Shown piece after piece: positions 10,640 to 21,208 of a DNA stretch of 64,000 nt (its first letter is position 1; each line of letters begins with the position of its first letter). Under the pieces are notes generated by a model. The model had not been told where the DNA came from and made no database searches. It saw nothing but the letters and a program-made list of their open reading frames with translations. This DNA comes from Pyrenopolyporus hunteri. Lineage: Eukaryota > Ascomycota > Sordariomycetes > Xylariales > Hypoxylaceae. Location: assembly GCA_902806595.1 (NCBI GenBank), contig CADCXC010000005.1, positions 1,364,001 through 1,428,000 on the forward strand, in the 5' to 3' direction. The position numbers and the translations under genes were made by a program.

Positions 10640-12230
10640 ATGTCGACACCCATCACTTCGGATACGGAACTCTTGACGGAGCACTTCGGATATCCCCCCG
10701 TTGTTAGTATTTCCCCTCGGCGCATACACTCCTCGTTTCCACACATATGTATACCTGCTTAGGTACCATACAAGAGAAGGGAGAAGGGAGAAGGGAGAAG
10801 GACCGATCTGTACTAACCGGAGCATCCACCATCTCATAGAGTCTTATCGACGACCTAATCAACAGCATCAACGTCCTCGCCGAGCGCGCCCTCAACAGCG
10901 TCGAGCAAGGACTCCTGAACGCACCGCCCGCGACCCTCGGTTTCAAGTCCCATCCCTCTAAATCTTCTCGCGGCCGCGATGCGGCAAAGAATCAGCCGCA
11001 GCAGGACCCGGCCGAGGCCGCCAGGACGGAGATAGAGTCCGGCACGCACCAGCTCGAGACGCTGCTATGCGCCAGCATTGACCGCAACTTCGACAAGTTC
11101 GAGATCTACGTCCTGCGCAACATCCTATGCGTCCGTCCCGCTGACGTGCGTAACTGGATGCGCCTCACCCACTACGAGGGCCTGGACTTCTCGGCTGTGG
11201 CTTCCGACTCTTCAGGTGCGCATAGGTCCCTTATCTATACAGATGAATATACGCATACATACCTATATTAGTGTTGCAAAATAGGAGAAGGCGAGGACGT
11301 AATGGGAATTAAGCGTCATCTCACTAACATAACAACCCAGGAACCGCCAACCCAACCCCAAACCTCGACAGCATAAACCACCTCCGGCGCAAGCTACGCG
11401 AGAGCATGCGCCTGAACGCACTCCTCACCGCCGAGCGCGCGCGCAACGAGAAGCTTCTCAGCGAACTACGGGACTTAGTCGGGGCCTCGACGCCGCAAGT
11501 CAAGAGCGAGAAGACCTCCGCCTCCCCCGCGAACCAAGGCCCGCAATCCCAATCCCAATCCCAACCGCAACCGCCATCATCCGAACCAGCCCAACAGAAG
11601 AAAGAAAGCCCCTTCGCCTTCCTCCACCGCAAGGGGTCCCTCACAGCCGGCGGCTCCGAAGCGCCCCTCAGCACCACAACGGCCTTCACGCTCTCGCAAA
11701 TGCAAGCCCTCCGCGCGCTCTCCGTGTCCCTGCGCAACCTCACGCCGGACCTGCTCCCCCCTGCTCCCTCCTCCCCCACCCATCCGTCCTCGCCTACATC
11801 CATGGCCATGGACATCGATACAGACAACAACAACAACAACAACAACAGCGCGGAGAGAGGGGCGACGACGAACAAGAAGAAGAAGAGCTGGCGCCGCGAG
11901 CGCCTCGAGTACGTCGAGGGCGCCACGCGGCGGTACCTCGAGACGGTCGAGGGCCTGGAGCTCGGGCGGCACGGCGAGGTGCGCGACGGCGAGTGGCAGG
12001 GCGAAGGCCGGGGCCTGGCGCGCGACGAGGTCGGCGGGCTGGAGGCTGTTGTTACGGCTTTTGGGGGGGCTGAGGAAGGGGAGGAAGACGCTGGGCGGAG
12101 TGGGAGTGACGGTAGTTGTAGTGGTAGTAGTGGTGGAAGAGGAGGAGGAGGGGCGGCAAGGGGAAGCAGGAAGAGCGCCGCGCGAGTGACGAGGGCTTCG
12201 TCGAGGGAGGACCGGATGGATGAGTCGTAG
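10640..12230 (+). CDS. mis12: Kinetochore MIND-complex subunit Mis12/Mtw1
   Basis: Three exons (10640-10702, 10840-11215, 11341-12230) give 442 aa. The first 21-residue exon ends '...ELLTEHFGYPPV' and joins 'SLIDDLINSINVLAERALNSVE' in exon 2, the hallmark N-terminus of the Mis12 family. The block 'LETLLCASIDRNFDKFEIYVLRNIL' follows, and exon 3 carries a predicted coiled coil ('LRRKLRESMRLNALLTAERARNEKLLSEL'). Mis12 is a core subunit of the MIND complex linking inner centromere to the Ndc80 complex. The protein is longer than yeast Mtw1 (289 aa): a Gln/Ser/Pro insert, an Asn run encoded by (AAC)n, and a Gly/Ser/Arg-rich C-terminal tail are added. Intron 1 contains a GAGAAGG tandem repeat. Confidence 0.9.
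10774..10801. repeat. GAGAAGG tandem repeat in mis12 intron 1
   Basis: Four consecutive purine-only 7-mers (GAGAAGG) lie 40-65 bp before the acceptor site of mis12 intron 1. The acceptor region therefore lacks the usual pyrimidine tract upstream of the branch area. Confidence 0.9.
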
Positions 12231-12558
12231 ATTGCTAACTTGTTACGTTTTATATGTGCATGGTTCCAGCACCACTACCGCTATTGCTGCTGCTGCTGCT
12301 GCTGCTGCAATAGCCGCCGCTTGAATACCTACCTACCTGGTATATCTAAGGAAAAAGGAGTCTGGAGTTCCGCGATCTCAGCCATGCCGTCTGATAGGGA
12401 TTGATTTGAACCTATGGTATATTCATATGTTACATGGTTTGCAACCGATTCTATATGCCGTACCCCAAGATTCGTGCCCAGTCATTTCATACAATATTTT
12501 ATGTACATTTCTCGTCTACGACTTTTAAGGGGGTATACTCTATATTCGTCGCGCCCTT
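12231..12558. other. Convergent 3' region between mis12 and the PPR gene
   Basis: A 328-bp gap between convergent stop codons. It holds a TGC repeat hairpin (12281-12313), listed separately, and otherwise presumed 3' UTR sequence. Confidence 0.6.
12281..12313. repeat. TGC triplet run within a 7-bp inverted repeat
   Basis: Seven to eight TGC/CTG units are flanked exactly by CTATTGC on the left and GCAATAG on the right, so the whole 33-nt tract can fold as one CTG-type hairpin. It lies about 50 nt after the mis12 stop codon and should be in that gene's 3' UTR. Confidence 0.85.
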
Positions 12559-15264
12559 TCAAGGCGAAGCCTGCTCGGTAGTCGGAGTAGCAGTACCCTC
12601 CCGATCGAGGAGGCCGTTCTGGGAAGCGAGGCGCCAGAACGGATGACCCCAGAAACCCGCACTCTCGACCTCGTTGTAGGAGCGGTGAGACTCCTCGAAC
12701 ATCCTCTTGGTATTAGCGACTAGTCCCCGTGCGTCATCCACAAGCCCCCCTCCGATGAGGGCGCGGAGTAGTTCTAGCTGCGTGGATAAGATGACGGTGA
12801 CGCCGGCTTTGCTGAGGCGGTAGTAGATTTTGAGTGCCTTGCTCGGCTGGCCCGCTAGCGTGTAGCCCTTGATGAGACGGTCGTAGAAGATGGCATCTAT
12901 GTCGTCAAAGTCGAGAAGCTTACGACGCTCTAGCAGCGAGTCGACGGCGTCCAGGTCGGGCGGTTGACGCGAAAAGTAGTGTTCTACCAGCATCGTGTAG
13001 ATGTGCGGCGACAGCTCGTGACCCTGCTTCCACAGGTGCGCGAGCACGAGCTTGATGGCATCCTTGGCCCCGTCGCCCGACCGGAGCAGCAAGTAGATCA
13101 TCTTGCCGTAGTTCTGTAGGTTCGCTTCGAGCCCGACCGCCTTCATATTATCGAGCACGGCCGTCACCGTTTTTACCTGCTCCTCTGAGTTGTGGTGCGC
13201 TACCTTGCTGAACGCCGCATCGAGGATTATGGTGAATGTCGCTTCGTCCGCGCGCACACCGGTCTTCTCCATGATGTTAAAGAGCCGCCGCACGCCGGCA
13301 TCCCGCCCATCGCGAACGAAGCGTTGCAGGAGGGTATTAAACGTAAACGTATCAGGTTCGATACCTTGCCGACCCGCCCAGAGCAGCAGGTGTTCGGCGA
13401 CCGAGACTTGATCCTGGCGGATAAGACCGACGAGAGCCGCATTCACGGGCTCGATAGTAGGCTTGACAGCCGTGGTATTCTCGTCCTTCGAGCTCTCATT
13501 CCACAGTTTTGTCATCTCTTGCAGGGCCTTGATTCCGCCCTCCGCATCACCAGACTCGATTAAGCCAGATATGCGAGTAGTCCATATCCTTACGTCCAGC
13601 TTCATCCCGGAACTTGCAAGTTTCGCCCACACGTTTTTGATACCGTTGAGGTTACGAGCCTTCTTACAACCGTCGAGCATGACGTTCCACGTTTTCATCG
13701 TTGGTTTGAGCCCAACTTTGCGCAGAGTATTCAGCGCGGCGATAGCTTTATCCGGTTGGTTCAAAGCCATCCGGACGTTGATGAAAGAATCGAAGAGTTC
13801 CGGGTACTTTCGCAGCTCGGCGCTCGTTTCCGGAGGAATATCATCCTCGGATCCCACGAACGATTTCCAGAGCCTATCTACTTCATTAATGTTGTTAGTT
13901 ACGTAGGCCTGACCGAGGCTGGTCCCAAGAACGTTTGCGTTGACTCTGGCTCCGTTAACAAATAGCGTGGATTGATTCGGCTGCGCGTAACCGGCGGACG
14001 CGGCCATCGATTCAACCTTGTCTCTTAGCTGTTTCTTAATGTCGGGCCATCGTGACATAACGTAACTCTCTAGCCTGGGAAAATTCTTGGAGACTTGTCT
14101 CTCGAGGGCGGTATCTCGAATATTGACGAACGTAATGAGGTAGGCCACTTTGGCGACGAAACGCGTCGCACTTTGTCTGACTTCAGCATTGCTTCGTTGA
14201 GGATCTAGGAGTAAAGCGTATGTGGCGATAGCTAGGACGGCTGCGGGAGCACCAAGCTGGGATGGGTAATGATGAGGGAAGAGGCTACTGAAAGCTGCAG
14301 GGAAATTCTCGTTGTTCGAGAACTTCTTTAATGAGTACTTGTCGGGCCTTGGAAACCAGAAACCATCCGTCACCTCATCGTCGGGTATAGGTACGTTCTT
14401 TGGTAAGGACAAGATTTTCCAGGCGTCGACGAGCTCGACGAGCATGCCGTCGCGAGAAACAAGCTCGCCCTCCGCCGCGGCGGGCGCTTGCTGTTCCGTA
14501 AGAGGATCCATCTCCACGATGCTTCCCACCAACTCTCCCACGAGCATGGCCCACCGTTGAGGCATAGACCACCACTGAGGTATCATCTCACTGATATCCG
14601 CATAGACTCGAAATATGTCGGCGATCGTCGGTAATTTAGGAGAACGTATCGCTGCCTTCTTAGCGGCGAAGACCTTTTCCATTAACCTGAACACTACCTG
14701 ATAGAAAACCTTGGGTCTGGTGGTACCTGGCTCTTGAAGCATGGGATATATCTCGGACTTTAAAAAGCCGTACATATCCGCCTCAGGCTCGTTCTTCTCG
14801 ATCATATGCTCTAGTTTCTCGACAGCTTTGATAAGAGCTAAGTTGATTCCGGTATTTGTCGGTGAAGCAACGGCTGGCGCATCTCTTTTTTCAGTCTGCT
14901 CTCGCACAATCTGCTCGAACAAGGCATCTACCTTGGCTGAATCTTTAGCTGAGCCCTTCGCCGGTTTCCTCTGAGAAAATATTATCCTGGGGTCGCCTCG
15001 AGGCTGATTGATCGCTAATTTCCGGAATGGGGGCCTTTCGTGCCTGCTTTTATTCCTATTTCTATCGGCCATGGGATTCGCGTGGATAGACGAGCCGTCA
15101 GGTGTGGGAGCGGTCGAGGTGATGGTCGGGTCATCGCTTTGCGAAACAGCTGTGGTCGAAAATTGCGTCACTTGCGCTTCCCATTTCTCTGCGCGGGAGC
15201 CTGCGCGGCGCGAGTTCGCTGCTAAGTGACGGCATAGCAGGCAGGCGGATCTAGAGCTCTTCAT
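12559..15264 (-). CDS. Mitochondrial pentatricopeptide repeat (PPR) protein
   Basis: A single 901-codon exon. The N-terminus ('MKSSRSACLLCRHLAANSRR') is Arg/Ser-rich with no early acidic residue, as expected of a mitochondrial presequence. A long linker follows. From about residue 480 to 830 there are degenerate PPR units, such as 'ALNTLRKVGLKPTMKTWNVMLDGCKKA', 'PDTFTFNTLLQRFVRDG' and 'IYYRLSKAGVTVIL'. PPR proteins bind organellar RNA for processing, stability or translation. Length and layout resemble the fungal group containing Ccm1/Dmr1 (15S rRNA maturation) or the cya-5 type COX1 activators, but I cannot decide between them by eye. Confidence 0.88.
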   Translation of the reverse strand: MKSSRSACLLCRHLAANSRRAGSRAEKWEAQVTQFSTTAVSQSDDPTITSTAPTPDGSSIHANPMADRNRNKSRHERPPFRKLAINQPRGDPRIIFSQRKPAKGSAKDSAKVDALFEQIVREQTEKRDAPAVASPTNTGINLALIKAVEKLEHMIEKNEPEADMYGFLKSEIYPMLQEPGTTRPKVFYQVVFRLMEKVFAAKKAAIRSPKLPTIADIFRVYADISEMIPQWWSMPQRWAMLVGELVGSIVEMDPLTEQQAPAAAEGELVSRDGMLVELVDAWKILSLPKNVPIPDDEVTDGFWFPRPDKYSLKKFSNNENFPAAFSSLFPHHYPSQLGAPAAVLAIATYALLLDPQRSNAEVRQSATRFVAKVAYLITFVNIRDTALERQVSKNFPRLESYVMSRWPDIKKQLRDKVESMAASAGYAQPNQSTLFVNGARVNANVLGTSLGQAYVTNNINEVDRLWKSFVGSEDDIPPETSAELRKYPELFDSFINVRMALNQPDKAIAALNTLRKVGLKPTMKTWNVMLDGCKKARNLNGIKNVWAKLASSGMKLDVRIWTTRISGLIESGDAEGGIKALQEMTKLWNESSKDENTTAVKPTIEPVNAALVGLIRQDQVSVAEHLLLWAGRQGIEPDTFTFNTLLQRFVRDGRDAGVRRLFNIMEKTGVRADEATFTIILDAAFSKVAHHNSEEQVKTVTAVLDNMKAVGLEANLQNYGKMIYLLLRSGDGAKDAIKLVLAHLWKQGHELSPHIYTMLVEHYFSRQPPDLDAVDSLLERRKLLDFDDIDAIFYDRLIKGYTLAGQPSKALKIYYRLSKAGVTVILSTQLELLRALIGGGLVDDARGLVANTKRMFEESHRSYNEVESAGFWGHPFWRLASQNGLLDREGTATPTTEQASP

Positions 15265-15901
15265 AACATGGGAGGGGCGAGACGGCGAAACCTTTCACGA
15301 CGACCTTTGGGGGGTAAGTTTTTCGACGCCGGACGGAGAAAAAATAATGAACAATCGCAGGTGGAACATATCTTATCGATCGTTAAGTCCGATACCTGGT
15401 AGCAAGTAAATGGATCCACCTAATTGGACCGGAGGATAACGGCCTGCCAATACCGACCTGGGATGCAGACCGACCCCGCTGCCCGCTGCCCCTCTAGGTA
15501 CCTGATATACACACAGCAGGTACCTTACATGCCCGACTCCGATCAGCCAAGCTTGGGTATAGCTCAGGTAGGTGGGCTACCCTAATAGCCCTATGTAGTA
15601 GCTGCCAAACTCTCCTACGCACTCCCCAGGCTGCAAGATCAAGGCGGACGCAGGTAAGGAGCAACCTTAACAAAGCAAATAAAGAAAGCTAAAAAGTCAA
15701 TGTCCTTCCTTAACCAAGTCGTCTTAGCAAAGTCTCACTCTATTTTCTTCTCATATAATTGAAGCTTGAAATCGAACTTTGTTGGTCTAATTCGGCATTC
15801 CTTTCCCTTGTCAGCTCACTCGATAGTCTCCTAGTCAGGCGACATTTTGGATATCGATCTTAGATGCAATACAAACAATAAAAACAGACCAATTAGCTAC
15901 A
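15265..15901. promoter_or_regulatory. Divergent promoter between PPR gene and acid phosphatase
   Basis: A 637-bp divergent region. It contains a 9-bp inverted repeat, AGGTACCTG (15496-15504) and CAGGTACCT (15517-15525), separated by 12 bp. No core promoter motif was recognised with confidence. Confidence 0.5.
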
Positions 15902-17640
15902 ATGACATCCCTCAACCCCCGGCCGCCATACACAGACGACGAGCTCAAAGCACTCTACCCAGACACCTTGCAGCTACAACTCGTCCAGATCCTTCTACGT
16001 CATGGCGAGCGCTCCCCCGTATCCGCCCGTTTCCAGAACGCCGGTCTGCCAGCCTTCTGGCCTTATTGCAGCGCCGTGCGCCAGCTCAAGTCCGCCGTGC
16101 TAGACCGCCACACCGGCCAGTTCTCTACCCTAGAGTGGAAGCGCCGCCTCGAGACCTTCGGCCCCCGTGACGATCCCGTGTTAGCCGCTGGCCCCGCAGG
16201 CGAGCTCGACGGCGTCTGTGAGATGGGCATGCTGACCGACCGCGGCCGCGAGACCACATTCGACCTTGGCACCCGCCTCCGCACCCTCTACGTCGACCAG
16301 CTACGCTTCATGCCCCCCTTCCTGCTCAACGCCGATAGCTTATATCTCCGCGCGACGCCTATTCCGCGTGCGTTGGACTCCGTGCAGGAGACCTTCACCG
16401 GCCTCTACCCGGCACACACCAGGGCCCCCGTCTTCCCGGCCCCAGCTATCCTGACCCGAGCTCCGGGCGACGAGACCCTGTTTCCCAACGACAGCAACTG
16501 CCGACGATTCGCGGCGCTATCGCGGGCTTTCGCACAGCGTGCTGCCGAGCGCTGGAACGACACCGACGAGATGGCCTACTTGAATAAGCTATATGGCAAA
16601 TGGATGCCCGAGGACTCCCCGCGCGTCGCTGTCGACAGTCGGCCGCGCCTGAGCGGAATCATGGATACTATCAACTCAACACTAGCTCACGGGCCGGAAA
16701 CGCGGCTTCCTAAGGAGTTCTATGATCCGAAAGGCCGTGAGATCATTGATAAAATTGGCGTCGAAGAGTGGTTCGCGGGATACAAGGAAAGCCAAGAGTA
16801 CCGGGCATTGGGTATCGGTGGACTGATGGGCGATATCGTGAGCCGGATGGTAGGCAGCGCCGAGCGCTCGACAGCCGACGGCGAGTATGAGGTGGCAGGG
16901 AAGCTGGAGAGCGGCACCGTGAAGCAGGGTAAGGGCGCAACGCCCATCCGGTTTGGGCTGAGCGGGTGCCACGACACGACGCTCGCTGCCATCCTAGCCA
17001 GCTTAGGCGCATACGAGAACGCCAAATGGCCGCCCTACACAAGTCACATCGCCATCGAGATGTTCCGGAAAGCGGACCCTTCGAAGCCCAAGCCTGCCTA
17101 TCCACATCATCACGGTACGCCGATGATCCAGCCGACGGAAAGCAACCCTGCCGAACCCCCCAAGCCCGGTTTACTCGGCTCCCTTTTCTCCTGGGGTTCA
17201 GGCCAAGCGAAACCCGGTAATCCACCCCCCGGCATAGGCCGTAAGCGCGTCGAGGAGCTGTCAGAGAAGGAGAGGGCCCAACTGAAGGATTATTATGTGC
17301 GGATACGCTATAATGACGAGGTCGTCACCGTACCAGGTTGCAAAGCGCCGGGCAAGCATCTTGAGGGTGACGAGAGCTTCTGCACGCTGGTAAGTCATCT
17401 CGCGTTCGTCCACTCCAACAGGCATTTCCTGGGTCAAGGTTTCTTGTCCTGTCCACCCCATTCCAACTAGGACATGAAGAGGGATATTATCTTCAAGCTA
17501 ACAACAGGAAACCCCCAACCATATAGGATGCGTTTAAGGCCATTGTCGACAAGTTCGTCCCACGCGACTGGAGACAGCAATGCAGAACTAACATCCGGGG
17601 CCCCGCGTTCCCTGAAAAGCCCGAACCGGCCGGTTATTAA
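15902..17640 (+). CDS. Histidine acid phosphatase family enzyme, intracellular type
   Basis: Exons 15902-17389 and 17527-17640 (137-bp intron, GTAAGT...ATATAG) give 533 aa. The catalytic RHGERSP motif is at residues 33-39, and the proton-donor His-Asp pair is at about 357-358 in 'SGCHDTTLAAIL'. The start 'PDTLQLQLVQILLRHGERSP' lacks a signal peptide, unlike secreted phytases and Pho5-type enzymes, so it should act inside the cell. It resembles the ACP6-like branch (lysophosphatidate phosphatase-like) more than phytases; the substrate is unknown. A Pro/Gly/Ser-rich insert follows the second motif. The short last exon carries a C-terminal 'DAFKAIVDKFVPRDWRQQC', which looks conserved. Confidence 0.88.
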
Positions 17641-18811
17641 TGATATCAGTTGTGGAAAAGGTGTATACCACGTCTGAAAATAACCGGCAATCTTACATCC
17701 CCTAGATAGGTGGTAAGTCGATGCCGATGCTTGAAAGTTGACACTGATTCGCAATACATATGTGTCTATCGATAAAAAAACAGAAAGAAAGAAAAGTGAG
17801 CATGGGCGTTTCGCGGTTGCTGGTCACCTTGCGCTGCCATACATATCATAACATACTTATCATGTCATGCTATCCGTGTTCATATTCTGTTCCGCAAAGC
17901 GCTCTCCCTTTCTACCACATACATACCTACATACATAGTGGAACTTCGTGTACGTTATTGCATTGCATGGTTAGAATTAGGTACCCGAGAATACCTCACC
18001 GGTGCATAAAGAAAAAGAATAAACTGGGCATTATACACGGTCGAAGCATTGGAACTAGGAAGAGTGCGAATAGCATTGGCCATCAATAGACATCGAGAGA
18101 CATCGGACGAACTTAATTATGTTGAAGACAGTTAACGTTGTCGTTTCAACGAGTCCGTGTCTTACGAATAGACAAACATACTTATGACTAGCTATATTAG
18201 TGTACAGAGCTCATAGCAAGAGTAACAGGGAACCTCAGACGGGTTTCAACAATGCACGTAATCGATGACGCGGCTGGGAGGGCTTCAGTTGTCGTATTAT
18301 GCCCTCCTACTACTCACAAGATCGAGATGTACGCATACATATGCAACGACGACAAAGCTACAGCAAGAGATACTGATACTGACACTGACACTGGAAATGA
18401 CAATCACCTCTCGAACGACAAAGATTTTGGCTGTTTGCTGTCGGGTACATCTCTTTCTATTTCCATCTATCCTCATACTTCCTCACCTATCACAAAAATT
18501 CCTATCGAACCTTGCCCCGGATCTCGTTTTCAGAGACGAAGCCTCCTTTTCCTAGCATTTGCCGGGCTGCCTAGATCCAGGCACTAGGCATTGGCCACAC
18601 ATCTTCGCGGGTGGATGTTGGTTAGTAACCAACCTTTTCTCAGTAGGTCGAATGACCGGGAAAGTTGTCAAGAGGGTTTTACAAAGATCATACGGGAAAT
18701 GACAACCAAAAAGCCGTTCAAAGCTGAATATAGAACGCCGAAGAAAATCAACGTAGCGATTACAACATATTATCTTTCCCTGGTAGTCGCCTTCGGAGCG
18801 GCCGTGTCAAA
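17641..18811. other. Convergent intergenic region, acid phosphatase and nrd1 3' sides
   Basis: About 1.2 kb between convergent genes; likely long 3' UTRs. A short GATACTGATACTGACACTGACACTG run lies at about 18368-18392 (imperfect GACACT units). No gene was recognised. Confidence 0.6.
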
Positions 18812-21208
18812 TCAGTTGGCAACCTCTTCCTCGACCCAGCCATTCAATCCGCCCTGGATCGCGAGGCCAAGGCCGGAGCCCATGCCGCCAAAGCTTGCCT
18901 GGTACTGATGCCCTCGGCGTTCGCCCTCGCTCGGGCCTCCGACGGCACTCACCGGGCTGTTGCCGCCGTTCTCGAAACCGGGAGCAAAAACGGGGAGACT
19001 CACGGCACGGTTGTGCTGTCCTCGGGGGTTACCAGGGGCAAGCAGGCCGCCGATAGTTGTAGCTCCGGAAACATTGTTCACGTATCCATTGGAAATGCTC
19101 GCGGATTGTCCGTGACCGGAACCGGATCCTGACTGGGGAACATCCAGAGAGAGTTCATTAGGAGAGGACGCCGCAGTTCCGAACAACGCCGCTTGCTGGG
19201 AAGCCAATATCTGCTGCTGTTGGTGCTGGTGCTGTTGAGCTTGTTGGGATACCTGATTCAGGTACATGGTGAGCGGATTGTTTCCGTTGGCGAACAGGCT
19301 AACATTATTGGCGGTTTGAGGCGAGGTAGGGTTCGTAGGAGAGTTACCGCTTCCGCTGCCGACAGTTTGGGGCGAGGCTACACCATCACGGGGGGATTGG
19401 CCTTGCTGCTGGAGCTGTCGGGGTTGATTTCCGCAACGATCCTTGCCGAAGTTCACCTTGAACTTCCTATACTCTTCTTTGCTTCGAACTGCTTCAATAG
19501 CCTTGATGGCGTTTGCAATATTGGTGAAGTTGACGAAAGCACAGCTCTTCTCACGTAAAGTGTTTACCAGTTCGATCTCTCCATACTCGGAGAAGTCTTG
19601 CCTCAGCCTCTCCTCGGTCCAAGTCTCGTCCAAGTTACCAATGTAAACGTTTCGGGAGGCGCCACCACTAACAGCCAAGGCAATGGCAGGAGGGAGAGCA
19701 CCCGAATGCTTTCCCCAGCCAATCTTCAGGCGACGATTGTGAATCATCAAGCCTTGAAGGTTGCTCAAGGCGTAGAAGGAGGCCGCCGCAGTGGGGTCGA
19801 TGAAGGTAACGAAGCAAATATGCTTGTCAGGTATGTATCGAATGTGGTGCAGAAGACCACCTCTCACAACATTGCAAATCTCCTCGATGGTGGTTTCCGG
19901 GTGGATGTTACCTAGGTAAATGGTTCGGTTACCAAGGTTGTTGATTCCACCAGCAGTAGTGGCAACTGCTGCGGCCGCAACGGACTGCTGGGCGAGCGCG
20001 CTTGAGATAACCTCACGGTCCTGACCAGTTAGCATGTGAGCGTACCCAGGTGCAATACCGAGGTACTGAGCTGCGTTCTGCTGCTGGGTCTTCGAAACGT
20101 AAGCGCAGCGGTCCTTGCCGTAGTATACTCGGCGAGGTGACTGCCACTTGGGTTCCTGGGGTAGCTGTTGAACAGCCTTCATGGCATTGGCGATAGACAG
20201 AAAGTGAATGAAGGCAATGTTCTTCTCTCGGACAATCTTAATCGTGTCAATGGCACCAAATTTTCCTAGATCCTCGCGCAGCTCCTCCTCGGGAATATCT
20301 TCCGGTAGGTTCCCGAGGTAAACGTTTCGAGACGCACCGGACTGCTGAACGGCCAACGCGACAGACGTGGGCACTTGGGACGGTTTACCCCAACCGATCT
20401 TAATATCCTGCCCCTTAATGCAAAGCTTCTTCAAGATAGCATCGGAGTGGAAATGAGTGGCGGCATTGGCGTCAAGGAAAGAGATGAATGCGCAGTTCTT
20501 GTCAGGAAGAAGACGGACGGACTCGATCTGTCCGCTTCTGACGTGGCCAAGAATCTCCTCAGCGGAAGTGTCTGGGGGGATGTTGCCCAGATACACAGTC
20601 CTACTAGTACCCGTAACGATGCCGGGGCTCAGAGTTGGGGACTGAGGCTGCATCTGCATCTGCATTTGACCGTTCATGTTGTTGAAAGAACCGCCGGGGG
20701 ACTGCGGCTGAAAGAACTGCGGCGCGCCATATGTAGAAGGAGACACGATAGACTGGTAAGTCTGGGGAGACAAGTTCTGCTGGACAGGGCTCGACACGTT
20801 ATTCTGCTGTTGCTGAGCGGCGTGCTGCTGACCGTGCTGGAAAGCAGACATGTTCTGGAACTGAGGGCTAGCAAAAGCAGCGGGGGTTCCAGGCTGGAAG
20901 GGACTGCCAAGGAGGAGCTGGGACGGGAGAAGGGGGGTGAACTGCATATCAAAGCCAGTGCCAGGCGTGGTCATGTCGTGACCATTGTTGGGGGCTGGTG
21001 GGTTAAGCTGCTGCTGATGCTGAGTATTAATCGAAGGGATGTTGCCGCGGCGAGGGTGCCTATCAGCAAATCCAGAGATGTTGGAAGTGAATGCGCCGTG
21101 AGAGAAGCCAGTATCGCTGTTCGAGGGCTTCGACGCGTGACCAAATCGACTACCCGAGTTGGCGGCAGGGCCGGTGGGAATACCACCATTTACCGAGAGG
21201 TCCTGCAT
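18812..21208 (-). CDS. nrd1: Four-RRM RNA-binding protein, Nrd1/Mrn1 family
   Basis: An uninterrupted 798-codon frame. Four RRMs are clear at about residues 204-275, 296-367, 429-500 and 520-590, each opening with an 'VYLGNI/LP'-like RNP2 and carrying an RNP1-like 'CAFISF', 'IAFIHF', 'ICFVTF' or 'CAFVNF'. Short 'IGWGK' and 'YGKDRC' blocks after the RRMs are typical of S. pombe Nrd1/Msa2 and S. cerevisiae Mrn1. These proteins bind mRNA and repress sexual differentiation or affect chromatin and mRNA fate under stress. Both termini are Gln/Pro/Ser/Asn-rich and probably disordered. The gene has an unusually long upstream gap. Counterparts in filamentous fungi are largely uncharacterised; the family call is firm, the role inferred. 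Confidence 0.93.
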   Translation of the reverse strand: MQDLSVNGGIPTGPAANSGSRFGHASKPSNSDTGFSHGAFTSNISGFADRHPRRGNIPSINTQHQQQLNPPAPNNGHDMTTPGTGFDMQFTPLLPSQLLLGSPFQPGTPAAFASPQFQNMSAFQHGQQHAAQQQQNNVSSPVQQNLSPQTYQSIVSPSTYGAPQFFQPQSPGGSFNNMNGQMQMQMQPQSPTLSPGIVTGTSRTVYLGNIPPDTSAEEILGHVRSGQIESVRLLPDKNCAFISFLDANAATHFHSDAILKKLCIKGQDIKIGWGKPSQVPTSVALAVQQSGASRNVYLGNLPEDIPEEELREDLGKFGAIDTIKIVREKNIAFIHFLSIANAMKAVQQLPQEPKWQSPRRVYYGKDRCAYVSKTQQQNAAQYLGIAPGYAHMLTGQDREVISSALAQQSVAAAAVATTAGGINNLGNRTIYLGNIHPETTIEEICNVVRGGLLHHIRYIPDKHICFVTFIDPTAAASFYALSNLQGLMIHNRRLKIGWGKHSGALPPAIALAVSGGASRNVYIGNLDETWTEERLRQDFSEYGEIELVNTLREKSCAFVNFTNIANAIKAIEAVRSKEEYRKFKVNFGKDRCGNQPRQLQQQGQSPRDGVASPQTVGSGSGNSPTNPTSPQTANNVSLFANGNNPLTMYLNQVSQQAQQHQHQQQQILASQQAALFGTAASSPNELSLDVPQSGSGSGHGQSASISNGYVNNVSGATTIGGLLAPGNPRGQHNRAVSLPVFAPGFENGGNSPVSAVGGPSEGERRGHQYQASFGGMGSGLGLAIQGGLNGWVEEEVAN

